Origin: a virus
Strand: one strand, 5' to 3'
Virus record (IMG/VR): IMGVR_UViG_3300017917_003528
Span: 1 to 33,613 of that record
DNA: 33,613 bases
The notes beneath the pieces were generated by a model. The model was not told where the DNA came from. It was given only the letters and a program-made list of their open reading frames with translations, and searched no databases. A program made the position numbers and the translations under genes. How positions within the stretch are numbered: position 1 is the stretch's first letter; each line of letters begins with the position of its first letter. Positions 24,931-31,441 of this stretch are shown piece after piece.

Positions 24931-25461
24931 TTATCCAAAAATTATTTCACGCATTTTTTCAATACGTTCTTCAGTTGTACCTGATAATGTTGTTAATGAT
25001 TTAATTTTGTGGCTACTTCTATATAACAATATTTGAATTACATTATCAATAGTTTCTCTATATTTTAAATCAGTTTCACGAACACCATTATCTTCCATTT
25101 CAACACCTTCAGGTGATACATAAAATATGTAATCGTATTCAGGTAATAATTTATATGCAGCATCACAAAATGCTTCAGCATCATAATAATCAATTGATTT
25201 AGCTGCTTTAGTAAATGCCATAACATCAATTACAGTTCTATCTGTAATAATATTTTCATTCATTAATTCAGCACAACGTTCAGCTAAAAATACAAATTGA
25301 CCTTTTAATGTTGAATCAGTATTTAATGGAATACCTAAATCACGTAGATATTTTGAACGTTCAGTAGCAAAATTATAATCTTTAAATTCAGGTAATGCTC
25401 TCAATGCATTTACCAATGTAGTTTTACCTACACTCATTGTTCCACATAAACCTATCTTCAT
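24931..25461 (-). CDS. NadR/AAA_28-like P-loop nucleoside kinase
   Basis: 176 residues. A P-loop is at the N-terminus, GTMSVGKTT (7-15), preceded by MKIGLC as beta1. After the helix come FATERSKYLRDLGIP (32-46), like the substrate region of NadR-type ribosylnicotinamide kinases and AAA_28 proteins, then TDRTVIDVMAFT (73-84), and DYIFYVSPEGVEMEDNGVRE near 115-134 with the usual lid Arg residues. The family phosphorylates nucleosides or related small molecules; the true substrate (nicotinamide riboside, deoxynucleoside or another) cannot be set by eye. The gene follows the small WEGPA protein by one base and may share its promoter. Confidence 0.75.
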   Translation of the reverse strand: MKIGLCGTMSVGKTTLVNALRALPEFKDYNFATERSKYLRDLGIPLNTDSTLKGQFVFLAERCAELMNENIITDRTVIDVMAFTKAAKSIDYYDAEAFCDAAYKLLPEYDYIFYVSPEGVEMEDNGVRETDLKYRETIDNVIQILLYRSSHKIKSLTTLSGTTEERIEKMREIIFG

Positions 25462-25462
25462 A

Positions 25463-25705
25463 TTAACCTGCTGATCTTGTATTAGTCATTGATGGATTTT
25501 TAAACCATGGTAATCCTTCACGATTACGTCTTGCTTCTTTCCAACCATCATGTGTATATTTGATACCATGAATATGATATTCTTTTTTACCATCTGCAGT
25601 AATCAATGCTGGACCTTCCCAATTATGTAATTTGTTTTCCCAAACATAAGCTACTGTACCATCTGCTTTAGTTAGTTTTTTACTTGGTTCATATTTTGTA
25701 CTCAT
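25463..25705 (-). CDS. Small MORN-like WEGPA-motif protein, unknown
   Basis: 80 residues. The central segment KADGTVAYVWENKLHNWEGPALITADGKKEYHIHGIKY shows the W/H..GPA...DG..EY...G unit, a MORN-like beta-hairpin repeat frequent in small phage proteins. The C-terminus is Arg/Asn-rich (KEARRNREGLPWFKNPS). No catalytic residues or membrane segment. It has its own Bacteroidota-type promoter, whose -7 element ends four bases before the ATG, so a nearly leaderless message is possible. It lies between the FAD oxidoreductase and kinase genes. Confidence 0.65.
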   Translation of the reverse strand: MSTKYEPSKKLTKADGTVAYVWENKLHNWEGPALITADGKKEYHIHGIKYTHDGWKEARRNREGLPWFKNPSMTNTRSAG

Positions 25706-25709
25706 ACTC

Positions 25710-25741
25710 GAAATATAATAAATTTTATTTAAATTTCCAAA
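25710..25741 (-). promoter_or_regulatory. Bacteroidota-type promoter before gene 25463-25705
   Basis: Minus-strand TTTG (25741-25738), 20-base spacer, TATATTTC (25717-25710), matching the Bacteroidota consensus TTTG / TAnnTTTG except for the last base. It matches the promoter at 27110-27141 at 27 of 30 positions compared. The -33 TTTG overlaps the end of the oxidoreductase stop region. Confidence 0.6.
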
Positions 25742-27097
25742 TTATTTAAAATGAGTCATATCACCATGAACATTATCCCATTCATCTTCTTTGTATTTAA
25801 TTAAATTTTCTACAGATAAAATACCTTGAGCTCCTGAAACTGTAATACCACGAGCAGATAAAGCATCACCTACAAAATGGACCTTAGGATATTCAATTAA
25901 AGCTAAATCATTATAATAAACTAATGGTTCAGGTGACAAATATTTTACCTCAGGAATATAAATACCCCAATCATCTTGTAATGTTGGGAATACTTTTTTC
26001 ATATCCTCAATAAAATCTTCAATATATTGAAAATATTCTCCCATAATATTTTTTACTATTTGTAAATCAAATATTTGAGATGTTACTACTCTTTCACCTT
26101 CAGACGTTCTAGATGGATTACGTGTCGGTGAATAATACAAACCAGTACCTCCAATTTGTAATTTAGAAACAACTTCTCTTGACCATTCAAATGGTTTTTC
26201 AATACCATTGATTTCCATCAAGATACCAAAGTTAGTCATATCATTTCTATAACGCTCATCTTTTTTAGCATGACCATTGTAACTGTGATCTCCATATGTT
26301 TCTTCTACAGCAACATAAGCTGCATTATTGTTTGTACAAAATGAACGTAATGAAACACCTTTATCTTCAAATTTACGATATAATTTAAAATCGTAACTAA
26401 TATCAATTAAATCCTGGAAGTGTTTTTGTGGTGCTTCAAATCTAACTCCAATTTGAACTGATTTTGGTTCTGTTTCTAATTGATATTCATCTTGAATTTC
26501 TTGTACAAAGTCAATACCTGATTTACCTACTGCGAAAATCAATTGGTCATAATCAATAGTATATTGACCTTCTTTACCCCTAACAGTTACATAAACTGAG
26601 TGCATTTCAAAATCAACTTTAAATACTCGTTCATTCCAAATAAAATTAACACCTTTAGATACTAAATAATCGTACCAATTTTTTCCAATTTCATGAAGAT
26701 AATCTGTACCAACATGCCACACCGGAAATAATCGTAACCCAAAATATGGTTTAATAAAATCAGGCTCTTCAACTGGATTGGAACATTGTACTTCCTCTGG
26801 TTTAGGGTGAAAACGTTTAAAATTATTAATTACTTCATCCATTAAATTCATTGCTTTCTTTTCACCAACATATTTTGAAAGTTGACCTCCAATAGCAGTA
26901 TGATAAGTTAATTTACCATCAGACCATCCACCAGCACCTAAAAATCCAGTCATTACTTCACTTGGTTTTCTTCTATATGGGTCATTCCCCATATCAATAA
27001 TGGTAATGTTTTCACCAGGAAAACCATTGTCAACTAATTTAGTTGCAGCATTGACACCTGCTACACCTGCTCCTACAATTACAATTTTTTTACTCAT
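25742..27097 (-). CDS. FAD-dependent oxidoreductase (COG2509-like NAD(FAD)-utilizing dehydrogenase)
   Basis: 451 residues, full length for the family. The N-terminus carries a Rossmann dinucleotide motif, IVIVGAGVAGVNAA, with GAGVAG at 9-14 and an acidic D35 at the end of the second strand (TIIDMGN). GAGGWSDGKLTYHTAIGG at 54-71 matches the GA.SDGKL signature of COG2509-type flavoproteins. A second sheet contains YDQLIFAVGKSG near 190-200, and the C-terminal FAD segment VHFVGDALSARGITVSGAQGI at about 408-428 closes the site. The substrate is unknown. The protein has no membrane segment. It stands behind a terminator and its own host-type promoter, unlike the structural genes around it, and has the look of cargo. 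Confidence 0.85.
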   Translation of the reverse strand: MSKKIVIVGAGVAGVNAATKLVDNGFPGENITIIDMGNDPYRRKPSEVMTGFLGAGGWSDGKLTYHTAIGGQLSKYVGEKKAMNLMDEVINNFKRFHPKPEEVQCSNPVEEPDFIKPYFGLRLFPVWHVGTDYLHEIGKNWYDYLVSKGVNFIWNERVFKVDFEMHSVYVTVRGKEGQYTIDYDQLIFAVGKSGIDFVQEIQDEYQLETEPKSVQIGVRFEAPQKHFQDLIDISYDFKLYRKFEDKGVSLRSFCTNNNAAYVAVEETYGDHSYNGHAKKDERYRNDMTNFGILMEINGIEKPFEWSREVVSKLQIGGTGLYYSPTRNPSRTSEGERVVTSQIFDLQIVKNIMGEYFQYIEDFIEDMKKVFPTLQDDWGIYIPEVKYLSPEPLVYYNDLALIEYPKVHFVGDALSARGITVSGAQGILSVENLIKYKEDEWDNVHGDMTHFK

Positions 27098-27109
27098 ATG
27101 CTTAACACG

Positions 27110-27141
27110 TTAATATAATATATTTTATTTTAAATTCCAAA
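27110..27141 (-). promoter_or_regulatory. Bacteroidota-type promoter before the FAD oxidoreductase gene
   Basis: Minus-strand TTTG (27141-27138), 20-base spacer, TATATTAA (27117-27110). The ATG follows 12 bases later at 27097. The sequence is a near copy of the promoter at 25710-25741 and sits immediately downstream of a terminator. Confidence 0.55.
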
Positions 27142-27147
27142 TTAAAG

Positions 27148-27171
27148 GTGGCACCTTTTTAGGGGTGCCAC
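27148..27171 (-). terminator. Rho-independent terminator before the oxidoreductase block
   Basis: Perfect 8-bp stem GTGGCACC (27148-27155) with GGTGCCAC (27164-27171), loop TTTTTAGG. In minus-strand sense it is followed by CTTTAATTT. It ends transcription from the upstream internal-protein genes. The bases from 27172 to 27223 hold only weak hairpins. Confidence 0.8.
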
Positions 27172-27223
27172 AGCTACCATATTTTTATCTCTTTCGAGCG
27201 ACTGGCTATGAATCAGTCTATAA

Positions 27224-27865
27224 TTAGATTTTAGAAGTTAAAGCTTTAACTCCTTGTATAATTTCTGTTCCTTTTAATCCTGCTAAACTTCCTTTAGCAA
27301 CACCATACACTGCTGCTCCTACTCCTTTTCCTGCTAAAGCACCCCCAATTGCTTCTGCTGAAGCTAAACCTGCGGATACAGCAGCGGCACCTAAAATACT
27401 ATAAAGTAATACTTTAGCGGCTGTTTCTAATTCTTGTTCTGTTTTAATATTAGCTTTTTTAGCTATGCCTGTTACTTTGATAATTTTTTTCAAAATACCT
27501 AAGTATTTTTCTTCTAAATGATGACCAGCATGTACTAAAGCATCTCCAGCTGTTACATTACCTTTTTCTTTAGCAAATTTTGTAGCTACTTTTTTAACAA
27601 TCCCACCAATAATTTCTAATAATTTAGGAGCTGATAGTAAAATGGAAATTATAAGAGAAGCAACAGCCTCATTTAATTCCATATCAGCTTCAGAAACTTG
27701 TTCTTTAATTTCTGCTGTTTGTCCTTGTAAAGAGGCTAAACCACTTGAAAAAGCAGCAGCTACTTCATTATCTAATTGGTCTAATTCTGCTTCATCAGAA
27801 GTTGGTTCTTCTGCTTCAAATAGTTTTTGGGAAGCTAAATATGCTTTTAAGTCAAAATTACTCAT
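27224..27865 (-). CDS. Acidic-leader, hydrophobic-core protein; putative ejected or membrane-active virion protein
   Basis: 213 residues. Residues 1-66 are acidic and polar (EAEEPTSDEAELDQLDNE) and hold possible gp21 sites at LFE17|A and LNE66|A. Directly after the second site comes a hydrophobic segment (VASLIISILLSAPKLLEIIGGIV, 68-90), then Lys-rich helices, and a second hydrophobic Gly/Ala-rich region at about 150-200 (VLLYSILGAAAVSAGLASAEA). The pattern suggests a precursor whose acidic part is removed in the prohead, leaving a membrane-active domain, for example a protein ejected with DNA. A holin or a plain membrane protein is the alternative. It overlaps the cupin-like gene by eight bases. 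Confidence 0.6.
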   Translation of the reverse strand: MSNFDLKAYLASQKLFEAEEPTSDEAELDQLDNEVAAAFSSGLASLQGQTAEIKEQVSEADMELNEAVASLIISILLSAPKLLEIIGGIVKKVATKFAKEKGNVTAGDALVHAGHHLEEKYLGILKKIIKVTGIAKKANIKTEQELETAAKVLLYSILGAAAVSAGLASAEAIGGALAGKGVGAAVYGVAKGSLAGLKGTEIIQGVKALTSKI

Positions 27866-28133
27866 TATCTCTATATATTTTTAATTTTAATTTTCCAGTT
27901 CCTTTTATAACACGATGCCATTCATGTCTTAATATACATATTAACATGTTTGGTTCAAACTCCCAAGGTAATTCATTATCAAATTGAAATTTCCAACCAC
28001 TACCTGATTCTAATACTTCTACAGATCTATCTTCATCGTCACGATGCCACATAAGTTCAATAGGATCTATATTTTCGTCAAATTCACGAATAATATATTC
28101 ATCAGTAACTTCTATGTCTGTATAAGGTCTCAT
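27858..28133 (-). CDS. Small cupin-like protein
   Basis: 91 residues. WHRDDEDRSVEVLESGSGWKFQFDNELPWEF followed later by RHEWHRVIKG resembles small cupins of marine phages: a first motif with His and acidic residues, a turn with GW.FQ.D, and a second motif ending in WHR.IKG. A single jelly-roll barrel binding a metal or a small ligand is likely, but the reaction, if any, is unknown. Two His-rich elements (H30 and H70/H73) could be the ligands. It overlaps the four-cysteine gene by ATGA and the next gene by eight bases, so these are co-translated. Confidence 0.6.
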   Translation of the reverse strand: MRPYTDIEVTDEYIIREFDENIDPIELMWHRDDEDRSVEVLESGSGWKFQFDNELPWEFEPNMLICILRHEWHRVIKGTGKLKLKIYRDNE

Positions 28134-28375
28134 TTACCTTTAGGCATAAACCAGTTTGAACACCATTTTGTAGGATCTTTAATAGGATTACCTTCATTAT
28201 CTACTAACTCATCTGTACCCATATATTCTTTATAATTTGAATTTGAGCACATATGTTTTCCATCTTCAATATAATGATACTTACATACAGCACAACTAAA
28301 TCCTACAGGAGAGTACATGTATGGAGGATATTCACCTTGAGGTGATTCGTTTAATAATTCAGCTAATTTTATCAT
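28130..28375 (-). CDS. Four-cysteine (HiPIP-like?) protein with capsid-targeting-like N-terminus
   Basis: 81 residues from ATG at 28375 (MIKLAELLNESPQGEYPP); an upstream TTG at 28384 is rejected as start. Four cysteines, C-x2-C then C and C (FSCAVCKYHYIEDGKHMC, later KWCSNWFMP), suggest a bound metal or iron-sulfur cluster; the spacing recalls, but does not equal, high-potential iron-sulfur proteins. Small proteins of this pattern occur in marine T4-like phages. The first ten residues end in LLNE followed by S, as expected for a T4-type capsid-targeting sequence cut by gp21. It may therefore be packed in the head. It lies between the homing endonuclease and cupin-like genes. Confidence 0.6.
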   Translation of the reverse strand: MIKLAELLNESPQGEYPPYMYSPVGFSCAVCKYHYIEDGKHMCSNSNYKEYMGTDELVDNEGNPIKDPTKWCSNWFMPKGK

Positions 28376-28384
28376 TATTGACAA

Positions 28385-29035
28385 TTATACATATTGTGCT
28401 TTATATTGTTTATTACATATAGTATTAGCCTTTCCAACTAATTGGCATCTTACCGTTTCTGGGTTAATATTAAGATCTAAGGCTAATTGGGTATAATTAG
28501 AATATGTTTTTACATATTCACCTGATGTTTTATATAAAGCAACTTGTTTACTTTTTCCTTTATTAGGACTTACTCTGCCTTTATGAGCTTCAGATACTTT
28601 AGGTTTTGGACCATCCGGTTTACCTTTTTTGGAGTTAGGTTTTCCTAATTTTGCCTGTCTTATTTTTTCAACTTGTTCAGAAGGAAGTTTTCTACCTTTT
28701 AATTTTTTACTAGTAGATAATCTACCTTCTATTGGATGAATTGTTCCTTTATTTGCTTGACTAATTTTTTGTTTAGTAGATTCTTTAACAATTTCAGGTC
28801 CACCACCACCTGAATTTTGATTGGTTAGTTTGTATCCTAAGGTTTTAAATAAAGTAATGTAGTGTTTTTCCCAATATCTCCAATCATCTACAGAATCTAT
28901 TATTTCTAAAATAATAGAAGAATCACATAATTTTGTTTGGTGATCCTTTTCTCTTTTTTTAGGATTATTTTTTGTTTTACCTACATAAAAAGGAACTTTA
29001 TCACCTTTATGTAAATAATAAATTGTTGTTTTCAT
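28385..29035 (-). CDS. GIY-YIG homing endonuclease with NUMOD motifs
   Basis: 216 residues. The N-terminal nuclease has a degenerate GIY...YIG pair, IYYLHK (5-10) and FYVGKT (16-21), the catalytic-type Arg R28 and H32, and Glu E56 in RYWEKHYI. The middle has repeated NUMOD3-type elements (KQKISQANKGT, KIRQAKLGKP, SEAHKGRVSPNKGKS), which lie along the DNA, and the C-terminus (VALYKTSGEYVKTYSNYTQLA) looks like a NUMOD1/helix-turn-helix domain. It is freestanding, not in an intron, and spreads by cutting DNA lacking it. It sits among virion genes with its own TATTTAT element 6 bases before the ATG. Confidence 0.88.
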   Translation of the reverse strand: MKTTIYYLHKGDKVPFYVGKTKNNPKKREKDHQTKLCDSSIILEIIDSVDDWRYWEKHYITLFKTLGYKLTNQNSGGGGPEIVKESTKQKISQANKGTIHPIEGRLSTSKKLKGRKLPSEQVEKIRQAKLGKPNSKKGKPDGPKPKVSEAHKGRVSPNKGKSKQVALYKTSGEYVKTYSNYTQLALDLNINPETVRCQLVGKANTICNKQYKAQYV

Positions 29036-29041
29036 ACGATA

Positions 29042-29048
29042 ATAAATA
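29042..29048 (-). promoter_or_regulatory. TATTTAT element before homing endonuclease gene
   Basis: Minus-strand GATATTTATTATCGT directly before the ATG at 29035; the core ends 6 bases before the start. Confidence 0.4.
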
Positions 29049-29065
29049 TCGCAAAAATATTGGAT

Positions 29066-29716
29066 TTACCAAAAACCGCTAAAAGAACTTTTTAGTCCTA
29101 AGAGACGCGCATATCTTGGAAGCCTACAAGACCAATATGATGGTTTTGTTTTATCTTTTTTATTAGGGCAATCATGTCTTTTAGAGAATGCTTGACGTGC
29201 CTTAGGATTATTAATTTTAGCAGACATACCTGCTTGACCAAATGATACTTTTTTAATACCACCACCTGGTTTTCTTACGTAAACGTAGAATTTTTTAGAA
29301 CCACCACGATGAGGTTTATTTAATGGAGGATTTTTCTTTTTAGCTTTAGCAGCTTCATCTAATTCTTCTTCCATTTCTTCCATTATAAAATCTAATGGAA
29401 CTTTTTGACCTTCATAGATACCAAAATGACCTAAATCGGTTTCAGTTATAATATCTAAATCATCACCTGAAAAATCTAATATTTCACGTAAATATAAGTC
29501 TCTTGCTTCGGCCCACAAATTAAAATATTTAGTAGAACCAGCACGATATACATGCTCAGTAAGTGGTTTATTATTGTCTATATGATATTTAAGACCTTCA
29601 GACAATATATTACGCGGAGCTAAACTTTCGTTTAATATAGGCGCTTTAGTTGGTTTTGTTGCTGTGCAACATTCTCTGTTTGCTAAGGCCTCTTTAACTA
29701 ATTGTTTTAAATTCAT
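29066..29716 (-). CDS. Conserved T4-like phage protein, probably head-internal
   Basis: 216 residues. The N-terminus (MNLKQLVKE then A) resembles a capsid-targeting leader, and PILNE30|S and ILSE40|G are further possible gp21 sites. The C-terminal domain from about residue 140 is the distinctive part: KKFYVYVRKPGGGIKKVSFG, then INNPKARQAFSKRHDC, then SYWSCRLPRYAR. I recall this KVSFG...NP.AR..F..RH.C...YWSCR pattern as a widespread domain of T4-like phages and some larger viruses, function unknown. Two cysteines with His could bind a metal. Basic character would suit DNA binding in the head. It is preceded by a TATTTAT element fused to the upstream stop. Confidence 0.7.
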   Translation of the reverse strand: MNLKQLVKEALANRECCTATKPTKAPILNESLAPRNILSEGLKYHIDNNKPLTEHVYRAGSTKYFNLWAEARDLYLREILDFSGDDLDIITETDLGHFGIYEGQKVPLDFIMEEMEEELDEAAKAKKKNPPLNKPHRGGSKKFYVYVRKPGGGIKKVSFGQAGMSAKINNPKARQAFSKRHDCPNKKDKTKPSYWSCRLPRYARLLGLKSSFSGFW

Positions 29717-29720
29717 AATT

Positions 29721-29727
29721 ATAAATA
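29721..29727 (-). promoter_or_regulatory. TATTTAT element fused to upstream stop codon
   Basis: Minus-strand TAA-TATTTAT-AATT-ATG. The TAA is the stop of the gene 29728-30936 and the ATG is at 29716. Confidence 0.5.
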
Positions 29728-30936
29728 TTAAAATACAGTCATTTTAATTACTGGTCTGTCTTCACCTCCAGAAGCATTTCTGATTTGGATTTCAATTCTG
29801 TTTAAACCTAAAGCTGAATCTTTTAATTGGACTTTTACAGTTGTTGATTTTGTATTAACTCCAGGATATTTTATTTCTATAGATGTTGGTTCTCCTATTA
29901 ATTTATAGGTATCTTCTGCTGATGTTATGTTATATATTTTAACATCATCTTTTCCTAATTGTCTAATATAATAATAACCATAATCTAAACCTGATCCTAT
30001 TAATTTTTTAATATCATTTAAATCACCTTTTGCTGGTTCATATGATGTAGGTTCTCCAGTTTGATTTAAATAATTATTTATTCCATCAACTATTTTTTTA
30101 GGATCAACTCCAAATGATTTTAAAAAGTTACTTTTAAATTCATCAGACTCAAAAGCTGATTGATTAAATTCTATTGCTGTTTTATCTTTATTATAAACAA
30201 TACCAGGTATTACTCCACCATTATATATTCCACTACCTGCTACATTTTTAATAGATAAATAATAAGGTTTATTTTGATAAACTACAGTAATATCGGAAAT
30301 TGTTTTTCCTCTATCTTTTGGACCTTCAAAACTAACTGGACGTTTAGTATCTTCACCCCCTGTTAAAGTAACGTTATTTGGTTCTAAATTTTTAGGATCT
30401 ATATTTAACGTTTTTAAAATTTTAACAATAATAGGATCTTCAACTTCACTTATATCGTCACCAGAAGAATCTTTTAATCCATTGTATATTCTATCCTCAA
30501 ATTCTAATCCTAAATTAGAACCTCTACCACCAGATAATAATATTCTAACTAAACCATCTTCAGTATCAAATTCATATAATGTAAATTTTTTACTTCCAAA
30601 AGGTTTAACATTTGGAGGGGTACCTGGAGGGGATACTTTAACCTCAGCATTGTTGAATTCTTTTTTAATAATATTAACAAACTCTTCAGGTGATATTTTA
30701 GCTTTATTAGCTATACGATATATATTTGATTGTTTTTCAAATTTATCTGGGTATTTTTGAACTAATAAATCAATTGCTTTTTTAGTATTAGATGAAGGAT
30801 TTCCCTCATTTAAATTGATACCTAATTCTTTTAATATAGATTCCAATAATAAAACATCCTGTTTATCATTCATATCAGGATATCCTTTTGGAAATTTATA
30901 ACTGTATTTTTTAAAAAATAAATCTAGTGCGTCCAT
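29728..30936 (-). CDS. Unknown protein with possible PD-(D/E)XK nuclease-like core
   Basis: 402 residues. The N-terminal 100 residues are helical and basic. The region 140-231 has the order of a restriction-like nuclease fold: GLEFEDRIYNGL (143-154) as the first helix, GKTISDITVVYQ (210-221) with D215 on a strand, and PYYLSIKN (224-231) giving S-x-K in place of the usual (D/E)-x-K. The replaced acid means activity is doubtful. The C-terminal part is strand-rich (TSIEIKYPGVNTK, NRIEIQIRNASGG). It stands among head-internal-type genes, so a packaged nuclease-like protein is one reading; a structural protein is another. Confidence 0.6.
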   Translation of the reverse strand: MDALDLFFKKYSYKFPKGYPDMNDKQDVLLLESILKELGINLNEGNPSSNTKKAIDLLVQKYPDKFEKQSNIYRIANKAKISPEEFVNIIKKEFNNAEVKVSPPGTPPNVKPFGSKKFTLYEFDTEDGLVRILLSGGRGSNLGLEFEDRIYNGLKDSSGDDISEVEDPIIVKILKTLNIDPKNLEPNNVTLTGGEDTKRPVSFEGPKDRGKTISDITVVYQNKPYYLSIKNVAGSGIYNGGVIPGIVYNKDKTAIEFNQSAFESDEFKSNFLKSFGVDPKKIVDGINNYLNQTGEPTSYEPAKGDLNDIKKLIGSGLDYGYYYIRQLGKDDVKIYNITSAEDTYKLIGEPTSIEIKYPGVNTKSTTVKVQLKDSALGLNRIEIQIRNASGGEDRPVIKMTVF

Positions 30937-30943
30937 AATAATG

Positions 30944-31441
30944 TTATGCTGCTGGTTCTTCAGCTGCTGGTTCTTCAGGTGCTACTTCTTCTTGCCCTGC
31001 TTCTTCGGTGCCGGTTTCTGCTCCTGCTTCTTCGGTGCCGCTGGTTTCTGTTTTTTGGCCATAGGATAAAATTCTTGCTAATGTTTGAACTGCTTGCTCT
31101 TCTTCACCTAAAGAGGCAAGATAATATTTTTTACCTTCAATTGTAGCAACCCAACTTCTTGGTGTATAATGTAAGAAAAATGTTTCCCCATTAGCCAATA
31201 CTATTCTAAATGTCGTAGGTCTAGGTGCAACCCACTGTATATCTTCAATAAATAATTCGTACTGTTCAGTAAATAAATCAACGATAATTTTTTTCAAATC
31301 AGGAAACTTTCCTAAAACAGGAAATGTTTCTGCTATATCTAAATCAACTTCAGATGGAGCATCTAAATTAACAGGCGTATCTTTTGAATACACCTGTTTA
31401 ACTAGAGCTTTAATTTTATCTTTGAATTCGTTTTTGGTCAT
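30944..31441 (-). CDS. Small protein with acidic repetitive C-terminal tail, unknown
   Basis: 165 residues. Residues 1-125 form a helical start (NEFKDKIKALVKQVYSKD) and a small mixed domain with a beta hairpin (TFRIVLANGETFFLHYTPRSW, then ATIEGKKYYLASL). From about 130 onwards it is a low-complexity Glu/Ala/Pro/Gly tail (TEEAG, EEPAAEEPAA). The DNA of this tail (30947-31040) is an imperfect direct repeat, and so prone to slippage. Acidic tails are common in prohead core proteins that are later digested. It overlaps the upstream gene as TAATG. Function not recognised. Confidence 0.65.
   Translation of the reverse strand: MTKNEFKDKIKALVKQVYSKDTPVNLDAPSEVDLDIAETFPVLGKFPDLKKIIVDLFTEQYELFIEDIQWVAPRPTTFRIVLANGETFFLHYTPRSWVATIEGKKYYLASLGEEEQAVQTLARILSYGQKTETSGTEEAGAETGTEEAGQEEVAPEEPAAEEPAA

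Noticed and set aside
27172-27223. Possible tRNA: minus-strand ACTGATTCATAGCCAGT looks like an anticodon arm with CAT anticodon.
   Set aside because: No acceptor stem, D arm or GTTCGAATC-type T arm can be placed around it; only small hairpins are seen.
30946-31040. Short repeated DNA units (CTTCTTCGGTGCCGGTTTCTG type) as a possible functional repeat array.
   Set aside because: They encode the low-complexity Glu/Ala/Gly/Pro tail of the gene 30944-31441; no spacer structure of a CRISPR array.
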